Part shown: piece by piece, positions 8,546 to 12,996 of the stretch | Numbering within the stretch: position 1 is the first letter of the stretch | Layout of the letters: the number at the start of each line of letters is the position of its first letter | The notes under the pieces: generated by a model | Database searches by the model: none | What the model saw: only the letters and a program-made list of their open reading frames with translations | What the model was told of the DNA's origin: nothing | NCBI GenBank assembly: GCA_028281075.1 | Contig: JANQKO010000469.1 | Coordinates: 1-12,996, forward strand | Source of the DNA: Alphaproteobacteria bacterium | Lineage (GTDB): Bacteria; Pseudomonadota; Alphaproteobacteria; GCA-2731375 | DNA length: 12,996 nt | Reading direction: 5' to 3' | Made by a program: the position numbers and the translations under genes

Positions 8546-8553
8546 CCGGTCAG
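8542..8553. repeat. 12-bp perfect palindrome containing both convergent stop codons
   Basis: CTGACCGGTCAG is a perfect palindrome. Its left TGA is the stop of the DUF4139 gene, and its right half read on the minus strand is the stop of the nitrile hydratase alpha gene. It has no loop and no T tract, so it is not an intrinsic terminator; none is visible between these genes. Confidence 0.6.
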
Positions 8554-9185
8554 GCCGGCGTCTTCGGCAGGCTGACGCCGATCATGCTGTCGCGGGTGAC
8601 GAGGTCGGCGAGTTCGGCCTCGCCCAGCCCCTCGCTGCCGTCGGGACGGCGCGGCAGCACCATGTAGCGCATGTCGGCCGTGCTGTCGTGCACGCGCACG
8701 GCGACGCCGTCGGGCAGCTCGGTGCCGAACTCGGCCAGCACCGCGCGCGGCTCGCGCACGGCGCGGCTGCGATAGGCCCTGGCCTTGTACCAGTCCGGCG
8801 GCAGGCCCAGCAGGTTGCGCGGATAGCAGGAGCAGAGCGTGCAGACCACCATGTTGTGCTCGGCCGCGGTGTTCTCAACCACGATCAGCCGCACCGGCTC
8901 GATATCGATGCCCAGCTCCTCGACGGCACCGCGGCCGTCGGCCAGCAGCCGGTCCTTGAAGGCCGGATCGCTCCAGGCTTTAGCCACGACCTGGGCGCCG
9001 CGGGCGGGCGAGCGCGAGTCCATGCGCTCGATCATCCGGCGCACGTCGTCGTTGCTGAATATCCCCTTCTCGATCAGCAGCTCCCGCACCGCCGTCTCGA
9101 GATACTGGTAGTCCGACCAGGGACCGTCCTGGTCCGGCGGCGGCGCGTGGTCGTGATCGTGTCCGTGGCTATGCTCGACGCTCAT
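8550..9185 (-). CDS. Cobalt-type nitrile hydratase alpha subunit / thiocyanate hydrolase gamma-like
   Basis: The metal-bearing subunit of a nitrile-hydratase-family enzyme, 211 residues, normal for the alpha subunit. The metal claw is VCTLCSC with C115, C118 and C120. Thr after the first Cys marks the Co(III) type (Fe types have Ser). In the family C118 and C120 are oxidised to sulfinate and sulfenate. Downstream LLGLPPDWYKARAYRSRAV and DSTADMRYMVLPRRP are strongly conserved landmarks. R123, directly after CSCYP, is the equivalent by position of the Arg I recall in the substrate pocket of thiocyanate hydrolase, where classical nitrile hydratases usually have Trp. The N-terminus is His-rich (HSHGHDHDH, residues 5-13), which may help capture cobalt. 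A GGAG ribosome site lies about 10 nt before the start. It is the last gene of a three-gene operon. Substrate (nitrile or thiocyanate) is not decided by sequence alone. Confidence 0.9.
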   Translation of the reverse strand: MSVEHSHGHDHDHAPPPDQDGPWSDYQYLETAVRELLIEKGIFSNDDVRRMIERMDSRSPARGAQVVAKAWSDPAFKDRLLADGRGAVEELGIDIEPVRLIVVENTAAEHNMVVCTLCSCYPRNLLGLPPDWYKARAYRSRAVREPRAVLAEFGTELPDGVAVRVHDSTADMRYMVLPRRPDGSEGLGEAELADLVTRDSMIGVSLPKTPA

Positions 9186-9203
9186 GGCATCCGTGCTCCG
9201 TTC

Positions 9204-9491
9204 TCAGCCGGCCGCTTCCAGCCAGTGTTCGTAGATCTCGATCTCGACGCAGTCGCCCGCCGGCCCGGCATAGTCCGGCCAGAGCTCGGCCTGCGCGAAG
9301 CGCACGCGGTAGAGCGGCTGCTTCGGCAGCCCCTCGCCGCCATAGGCCAGTTCCTCGGGGTCGCGGAACGCGCCGCAGATCCGTTCCACCACGCCCGACC
9401 GGCCGCGGCAGTAATGCGGCGTGCGGCAGTGGCCCTTGGGATCGTCCAGGCGGACACGGACGGCGGCGCCCGGTTCGAACCGCGCGGTCAT
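9204..9491 (-). CDS. Nitrile hydratase beta subunit, C-terminal half, as a separate gene (thiocyanate hydrolase alpha-like)
   Basis: A 95-residue protein matching only the SH3-like C-terminal domain of a nitrile hydratase beta subunit. Landmarks are the opening FEPGAAVRVRLDDPKGHCRTP, then YCRGRSGVVERICGAF, PLYRVRFAQAELWPDYAG, and EIEIYEHWLE at the end. The conserved Arg-rich stretch (R23, R29, R31) is the part of the beta subunit that faces the metal centre of the alpha subunit. Four Cys (22, 28, 39, 81) are more than usual for this domain. The start ATG overlaps the upstream stop (ATGA), so translation is coupled to the N-terminal-half gene. The alpha gene follows after 18 bp. Separate beta halves are known in thiocyanate hydrolase and toyocamycin nitrile hydratase, so this is likely a true subunit rather than a broken gene. 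Confidence 0.85.
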   Translation of the reverse strand: MTARFEPGAAVRVRLDDPKGHCRTPHYCRGRSGVVERICGAFRDPEELAYGGEGLPKQPLYRVRFAQAELWPDYAGPAGDCVEIEIYEHWLEAAG

Positions 9492-9823
9492 GGCCGGCCC
9501 ACGCCGCGTGCCTTCAGGTCGGCGATGCGGGCGTCGATCTCCGCCTGGCTCAGCACGCCTTTCTCGACCATGATGTTGGTGATGGACGCGATCCAGCGCT
9601 CGTAATAGCTCATCCGGTCATAGGCATAGGCGCCCAGGCTCTCGATGCCCCGGCGCAGCTCGTCGACCCGCAACAGGCCGCGCTCCGGCGCGCTCAGCAG
9701 CACCATCAGCGCGTCGACCCGCTTCTCCCAGAAGGCATAGTCGTGCGTCGAGCGGTCGACCGGCCCCGCCGGCTCGCCGCCCATGTCGTGATGGGCGTGA
9801 TAGCCGCCCGTGCCGTCGCTCAT
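9488..9823 (-). CDS. Nitrile hydratase beta subunit, N-terminal half, as a separate gene (thiocyanate hydrolase beta-like)
   Basis: A 111-residue protein corresponding to the helical N-terminal domain of a nitrile hydratase beta subunit. The family opening HDMGG is at 12-16, followed by HDYAFWEKRVDALMVLL and then YYERWIASITNIMVEKGVL (73-91), which matches the beta-subunit 'YYExW...L(V)EKGVL' block. The start chosen is ATG 9823, with GAGGG about 7 nt upstream. The open frame continues far upstream, but that part is antisense to the M24 gene and shows no family similarity. The stop overlaps the next gene's ATG. The arrangement (N-half, C-half, alpha) matches the scnB-scnA-scnC order of thiocyanate hydrolase as I recall it. 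No amidase, cobalt transporter or activator (P14K/NhlE-like) gene is in the window. Confidence 0.83.
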   Translation of the reverse strand: MSDGTGGYHAHHDMGGEPAGPVDRSTHDYAFWEKRVDALMVLLSAPERGLLRVDELRRGIESLGAYAYDRMSYYERWIASITNIMVEKGVLSQAEIDARIADLKARGVGRP

Positions 9824-9855
9824 CTCCAACCCTCGAATGACCGTTCGTTGGCCCA

Positions 9856-9884
9856 AGTATCGGGCGGCCATGGCGCGGGTGCAA
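9856..9884 (-). promoter_or_regulatory. Possible sigma-70-like promoter for the nitrile-hydratase-family operon
   Basis: On the minus strand a TTGCAC (9884-9879) is separated by exactly 17 bp from GATACT (9861-9856). Transcription would begin near 9849, leaving a leader of about 25 nt with the GAGGG ribosome site. The -35 match is modest (3 of 6) and the -10 is 4 of 6, so this is a candidate only. The 90-bp gap must also hold the promoter of the divergent M24 gene. Confidence 0.35.
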
Positions 9885-9913
9885 GGCCGGGGCGTTTCTG
9901 GCAACCTGCCGCC

Positions 9914-11101
9914 ATGTCGACGACCGAGCGGCCCGATCTGCCGCGCATGCGGCGATACCGCCTGGAACGGGTTCAGGCCGCGTTGCGCGCCCGCGGCTAC
10001 GACGCCTGCCTGCTCTACGACCCCGTCAACATCCGCTACGCCACGGACAGCCGCAACATGGCGGTCTGGACCATGCACAACGCCGTCCGCTTCGCCATCG
10101 TGCCGGCCGAAGGCCACGCCATCGTCTTCGAGTTCCACGGCGCCCGGCACCTGAACGACGGGCTCGACACGGTCTGCGATGTCCGGCCGGCGGTGGGCTG
10201 GGATTTCTTCTCGGCGGGGTCGCGCCAGCACGAGATGGCCGGCCACTGGGCGACGAGCGTCGCCGAGGCGCTCGCCGACCTGACGTGTGGCCGGCGGCTC
10301 GCGGTCGACCAACTCTCGCCGGTCGGCACCGCCGCGCTCGCCAGACATGACATCGACCTGTTCGAGGCGCGCGAGGTGATGGAGACGGCGCGGCTCATCA
10401 AGTCGGCCGACGAGCTCGCCGCCATGCGCCGCGCCATCGCCGCGGCCGAGGCCGGCATGGCCCGCATGCGCTCGGTGCTGGCGCCGGGCATAACCGAGAA
10501 CGAGCTCTGGTCGCACCTGCACCAGGTCAACATCGCCCATGGCGGCGAGTGGATCGAGACCCGCCTGCTGACCTCGGGCCCGCGCACCAACCCCTGGTTC
10601 CAGGAGGCCGGCGACCGCGTCATCGAGGCCGGCGACCTGGTCAGCTTCGACACCGACCTGATCGGCCCCTACGGCTACTGCGCCGATATCTCGCGCTGCT
10701 TCCTGTGTGGCGACGGAGCCGCGCGCGACGACCAGCACCGGCTCTACGCCATGGCGGTCGAGCAGATCGCCCACAACCTGCCGCTGTTCCGGGCCGGCGC
10801 CGGCATCCGGGACATCGTCGAACGGGCCTATGTCCTGCCCGCGGCCTTCGCGCCCAACCGCTATTCCTGCATCGCCCATGGCGTCGGCCTCTGCGACGAA
10901 TATCCGCTGATCCCCTACCCGCAGGAATTCGCCCGTTTCGGCTATGACGACGAGCTGCGGGCCGGCATGACCCTCTGCGTCGAGAGCTATATCGGCGCGG
11001 CCGGCGGACGCGAGGGCGTGAAGCTGGAACAGCAGATCCTGGTCACCCCGGACGGCCCCGAACTGCTCTCCCGCTTCCCTTTCGAGCCGGCCCTGCTCTG
11101 A
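9914..11101 (+). CDS. M24-fold metalloenzyme, DddP-like (DMSP lyase/Xaa-Pro peptidase superfamily)
   Basis: A 395-residue cytosolic enzyme with a creatinase-like N-terminal domain (YDPVNIRYATDSRNMAVW near 35-52) and a pita-bread C-terminal domain. Candidate metal ligands are D246, D248 and D258 (FDTDLIGPYGYCADISR), H322 (CIAHGVGLCDEYP), E357 (LCVES) and E372 (VKLEQQ). The spacing D-2-D-10-D-64-H-35-E-15-E is the same as the DddP ligand set I recall (D295, D297, D307, H371, E406, E421). Classical Xaa-Pro peptidases lack the extra Asp two before the first bridging Asp. The protein is about 49 residues shorter than DddP at the N-terminus. I chose ATG 9914 because similarity starts there; the frame is open upstream but overlaps the divergent operon. 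The ribosome site is weak. DMSP cleavage is only one possibility, since most relatives are uncharacterised. Confidence 0.85.
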   Translation: MSTTERPDLPRMRRYRLERVQAALRARGYDACLLYDPVNIRYATDSRNMAVWTMHNAVRFAIVPAEGHAIVFEFHGARHLNDGLDTVCDVRPAVGWDFFSAGSRQHEMAGHWATSVAEALADLTCGRRLAVDQLSPVGTAALARHDIDLFEAREVMETARLIKSADELAAMRRAIAAAEAGMARMRSVLAPGITENELWSHLHQVNIAHGGEWIETRLLTSGPRTNPWFQEAGDRVIEAGDLVSFDTDLIGPYGYCADISRCFLCGDGAARDDQHRLYAMAVEQIAHNLPLFRAGAGIRDIVERAYVLPAAFAPNRYSCIAHGVGLCDEYPLIPYPQEFARFGYDDELRAGMTLCVESYIGAAGGREGVKLEQQILVTPDGPELLSRFPFEPALL

Positions 11102-11173
11102 CCCGCCGGGATCTACGGGGGATACGGCGGGGAACGCCCGACGCCACCCGCCGCTCTGGTCCCGCCCACGGGT

Positions 11174-11202
11174 TTGCCGCCCCGAGATGCCGCCGGTATA
11201 GT
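11174..11202 (+). promoter_or_regulatory. Sigma-70-like promoter directly upstream of the secreted protein gene
   Basis: TTGCCG (11174-11179) and TATAGT (11197-11202) are separated by exactly 17 bp, matching the sigma-70 consensus at 4 of 6 and 5 of 6 positions. Transcription would start near 11209, only about 4 nt before the chosen ATG at 11213, so the mRNA would be nearly leaderless. It is the best promoter match I saw in the window. Confidence 0.45.
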
Positions 11203-11212
11203 GGAAATTGTC

Positions 11213-12307
11213 ATGCGGTATTTCCCCCCAACGGTTGATGCGGGCCGTGGGTTTCGCGCCCGCGTGCGAGCCGCGATCCTGGCCGCGACGGCCGCCTGTA
11301 TCGGGACCGGCGCCGACGCGGCAACGGATTCCTACGCGCCCTTCGAGTCCGGCCAGTGGCACGGGTTCGCGCATCGCGGCGAAAGCACCGGCGCCTTCAG
11401 CCATTGCTCGCTTCGCGCCATCTTCGACGGTGGCACGACACTGGCCTTCCTCATGACCGCCAGCTACCGGCTCTATATTGGTCTGGCCAATCCGAACTGG
11501 AATCTCGATCAAGCCGCGATCGCGGACACCGGCTTCGAAGTCGACGGTCGACAGATCCAGCGCGGCCGGCCGACATCGGTCAAGTCGATGTCGCTGCGCT
11601 TCGCCATCGATGACAGCGCCGCCGCCTACGACGCCTTGCGGCGCGGCCGTGCCCTGACCGTTTTCGGCGCCAGCCAAACCATACGGTTCAGCCTCGACGG
11701 CACCTTCCATGCCCTGCCGCTGCTGGCGGCATGCGTCGATGCCGCCACCGCCGGCGCCGCGCCGTCCCGCAACCCGTTTGCCCGGCCGGACCGGTCGGCG
11801 CGGGTCACCAATCCTTTCGCCGCCGACCCCCATGCCCGCGGCAAGCGCCGTGAAGACGACGCGGACCTGCGACGCAGCTTCGCGGAGATTCTGGACGCCG
11901 CCGGGTTCCGGGAATGGCGGTTCGTCGATCCGTCCGGCGACGCCTTGCTGGCCTGGGAGTCCCGAAGCTTCACGGGCTTTTTCACCATTACGGACACGGT
12001 CGGTTCGACGCAAAGGCAGGTGCTCGACGATATGCTGGCCGATGCGCAGGATATCTGCACGGGCGATGTCGCCTACGGCATCACCGCGCCGTCGCGTCAT
12101 GCGCCCTATGAGATCCGCGAGGTCGTGATGTCATGTCCGGTCCGGTGGGCGGTTCTTCGCATCAGCGTCCTGGCCGGGTTTCACGACGACGGTTATGCCG
12201 CGATGGTCCTCCATCGCAGCAATCCGGGCGCGTCGTATGGCGCCGAGGAGGTGAGCGTCATGGCGGACCTGAAGGCCTTGTTCACGGCGATCTTCAGCAC
12301 GGACTGA
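11213..12307 (+). CDS. Secreted protein of unknown function with an N-terminal 'FSHC' domain
   Basis: A 364-residue exported protein; I do not recognise a named family with known function. The signal peptide has an Arg-rich n-region (GRGFRARVRA, 11-20), a hydrophobic core to about residue 31, and likely cleavage after ADA (36). Residues 41-175 (WHGFAHRGESTGAFSHCS, ANPNWNL, a RGR basic stretch, and a final C174) resemble a domain seen in many secreted alphaproteobacterial proteins, where it sometimes precedes a protease domain. C65 and C174 could form a disulfide. A linker with two NPFA repeats (187-190 and 200-203) leads to a second domain (about 215-364) with C282 and C308. No catalytic motif is evident. 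The start at 11213 has GGAA upstream; an earlier ATG at 11174 would place the promoter inside the gene and add a non-signal leader. The gene appears monocistronic. Confidence 0.75.
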   Translation: MRYFPPTVDAGRGFRARVRAAILAATAACIGTGADAATDSYAPFESGQWHGFAHRGESTGAFSHCSLRAIFDGGTTLAFLMTASYRLYIGLANPNWNLDQAAIADTGFEVDGRQIQRGRPTSVKSMSLRFAIDDSAAAYDALRRGRALTVFGASQTIRFSLDGTFHALPLLAACVDAATAGAAPSRNPFARPDRSARVTNPFAADPHARGKRREDDADLRRSFAEILDAAGFREWRFVDPSGDALLAWESRSFTGFFTITDTVGSTQRQVLDDMLADAQDICTGDVAYGITAPSRHAPYEIREVVMSCPVRWAVLRISVLAGFHDDGYAAMVLHRSNPGASYGAEEVSVMADLKALFTAIFSTD

Positions 12308-12386
12308 GATAGTCCCGGCGTGGTCGCCGCGCCCCATGGCCGGCATGGCCCGCATGGCGGCGGCTGAATGGGCGCCGGCGGGGAAA

Positions 12387-12423
12387 TTCATCTCTCATTC
12401 ATCTCGTGTTCAGGACAAATTCA
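12387..12423 (+). promoter_or_regulatory. Four TTCA half-sites at exact 11-bp period (OmpR/PhoB-type operator layout)
   Basis: TTCA occurs at 12387, 12398, 12409 and 12420, so every step is 11 bp; three of the four extend to ATTCATC. Winged-helix response regulators of the OmpR/PhoB family bind tandem direct repeats with this 10-11 bp period on one face of the helix. The array is AT-richer than its surroundings. No gene for it to regulate is obvious on the plus strand, and the gene on its left ends before it. The regulator is not identifiable from the window. Confidence 0.55.
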
Positions 12424-12743
12424 TCAGCGCCATCCTGTGATGGCGGGGCTGGTTCCGCTCCCGTCTTTTGGGGGATCCGACCACTCGGGTGACAACGGTG
12501 TCACCGCGCGGCGCGGCGACGTATGCCCTCAGGGCCGGGCCGACCGGTGATGCCGCCCATGTCGGAAATCCACGATGGGCACGGAGTCCGGCCCGCATTC
12601 GATGCCGGCCCGGCCGCAAATCGCGGTCCGATCGCTCGGCCTCGGACCGCGCCCGCGACGGCCGAGCTTGTAAGCCGATCGTGGGGCCGTGCGGCCAATG
12701 GCGATGGCACCAACGCGCCGGCGGCGGCAAGGCGGAACTTCCC

Positions 12744-12762
12744 TCCCAATTATTTATTGGGA
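12744..12762. repeat. AT-rich short hairpin next to the terminator
   Basis: TCCCAAT, a TATTT loop and ATTGGGA form a perfect 7-bp stem in an unusually AT-rich patch. It is not followed by a T tract on either strand, so alone it is not a terminator. It lies 11 bp before the main terminator stem. Confidence 0.5.
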
Positions 12763-12773
12763 AACCCTCGATC

Positions 12774-12817
12774 GGGGCGGAACCGGTGGCACCCATGCCG
12801 GTTCCGCCCCGCCTTTT
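12774..12817 (+). terminator. Intrinsic (Rho-independent) terminator, plus strand
   Basis: A perfect 13-bp GC-rich stem (GGGGCGGAACCGG with CCGGTTCCGCCCC) closes an 11-nt loop and is followed after GCC by TTTT. The T run lies on the plus-strand side; the minus-strand side has only TTT some 10 nt beyond the stem, so it may act weakly for the cytochrome gene. No plus-strand gene ends nearby: the closest stop is 467 bp upstream. Confidence 0.8.
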
Positions 12818-12833
12818 ATCCCGCCGCCGCGCG

Positions 12834-12996
12834 TCAGGGATCGGCGCGGAAATGGGCGAGGTAGTGGGCCAGGTCGTCGAGCGCGGCGTGATCGAGGCCG
12901 GTCAGCGTCTCGGCCATGGCGGCCTGCAGGCCGACGCGGGCGCCGGACTGGTAGTCACGCAGCGCCTTCGCCAGATAGGCCTCGCGCTGGCCGGCG
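12834..12996 (-). CDS. c-type cytochrome, C-terminal fragment (5' part outside window)
   Basis: Only the last 53 residues and the stop codon are present; the rest lies beyond the window edge. The visible sequence begins AGQREAYLAKALRDYQSGAR, continues AAMAETLTGLDHAALDDLAHYLAHF and ends RADP. The 'GQ..YL.KAL.DY.SGAR' block, a Met-containing stretch (M27 of the fragment may be the distal haem ligand) and the 'LDDLAHYLAHF' terminal helix are typical of class I or c4-like periplasmic cytochromes. The CXXCH haem site would be upstream and cannot be checked, so an electron-transfer role is inferred from this tail alone. It is read toward the terminator hairpin at 12774-12810. Confidence 0.75.
   Translation of the reverse strand, partial: AGQREAYLAKALRDYQSGARVGLQAAMAETLTGLDHAALDDLAHYLAHFRADP

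Larger units (their letters stand above)
12428..12817 (+). ncRNA. Candidate structured non-coding RNA ending in an intrinsic terminator
   Basis: No protein is convincing here, yet the stretch has a possible operator just upstream and a strong plus-strand terminator at its end. Potential helices are 12428-12434 with 12439-12445, 12488-12494 with 12499-12505, 12533-12541 with 12607-12615 (enclosing 12555-12560 with 12575-12580), and 12622-12631 with 12642-12651. The loop of the last (12634-12641) could instead pair with 12660-12667, giving alternative folds. GC-rich DNA forms such helices by chance, no known RNA family is recognised, and the 5' end is a guess. It could also be a decayed gene's remnant. 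Confidence 0.25.
12308..12833. other. 526-bp stretch without a convincing gene
   Basis: No frame on either strand here shows a recognisable protein, a ribosome site or protein-like composition; the short open frames run through hairpins or lie antisense to neighbours. The stretch holds an 11-bp-periodic TTCA array (12387-12423), inverted repeats at 12428-12445, 12488-12505 and 12622-12651, a longer-range 9-bp complementarity (12533-12541 with 12607-12615), an AT-rich hairpin (12744-12762) and a plus-strand terminator (12774-12817). Confidence 0.7.

Noticed and set aside
8550..9185. Fe-type nitrile hydratase
   Set aside because: The metal motif is CTLCSC; Fe types have Ser in place of Thr after the first Cys.
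9914..11101. Identification of the M24 enzyme as ectoine hydrolase (DoeA/EutD), paired with the M14 protein as DoeB
   Set aside because: The full set of metal-binding Asp, His and Glu residues matches DddP-type spacing, and the two genes are in separate transcription units without other ectoine genes.
9824..12100. Upstream extension of the nitrile hydratase beta N-half frame to an 870-residue protein
   Set aside because: The extension lies antisense to the M24 gene and the secreted-protein gene and shows no family similarity; the beta domain begins right after ATG 9823 with its own ribosome site.
12368..12864. Short open frames on both strands in the gap before the cytochrome gene
   Set aside because: They lack ribosome sites and protein-like composition, and one runs through the terminator into the antisense of the cytochrome gene.

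Overview
The window is uniformly GC-rich with strong G/C third-position bias. The gene types (SBP_bac_5 transport protein, M81 and M24 hydrolases, cobalt-type nitrile hydratase family, a C65-containing 'FSHC' secreted protein) suggest a free-living alphaproteobacterium, probably Rhodospirillales- or Hyphomicrobiales-like. This placement is inference. No rRNA, tRNA, CRISPR array or insertion sequence was found.

Left block (1-6441). A peptide/nickel-type ABC solute-binding protein (minus strand, cut by the window edge) is divergent from a plus-strand run: M81 (MlrC-type) metallohydrolase, threonine-synthase-like PLP enzyme, M14 succinylglutamate desuccinylase/aspartoacylase-type deacylase, and an AbrB-family membrane protein. 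Spacing is 52 bp, then a TGATG overlap, then an overlapping non-ATG start. This looks like one uptake-and-breakdown operon for an N-acylated or peptide-like amino-acid compound of unknown identity.

Middle (6509-8545). A secreted or periplasmic DUF4139 protein carries a 12-C homopolymer inside its coding frame. Gain or loss of one C would truncate it.

Nitrile-hydratase-family block (8550-9823, minus strand). Three tightly packed genes encode the N-terminal half of a beta subunit, the C-terminal half of a beta subunit (ATGA overlap), and a cobalt-type alpha subunit (CTLCSC). Three subunits in this order recall thiocyanate hydrolase (scnB-scnA-scnC), and the residue after CSCYP is Arg rather than Trp. 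Divergent from it, across 90 bp, is an M24-fold enzyme whose metal-ligand spacing matches that recalled for the DMSP lyase DddP.

Right block (11102-12996). A secreted protein of unknown function has a good sigma-70-like promoter just upstream. It is followed by a 526-bp stretch without a convincing gene. That stretch opens with four TTCA half-sites at an exact 11-bp period (an OmpR/PhoB-type operator layout), continues with several inverted repeats, and ends in a strong plus-strand intrinsic terminator. This combination suggests a regulated non-coding RNA or the remains of a lost gene. The window closes with the C-terminus of a minus-strand c-type cytochrome.
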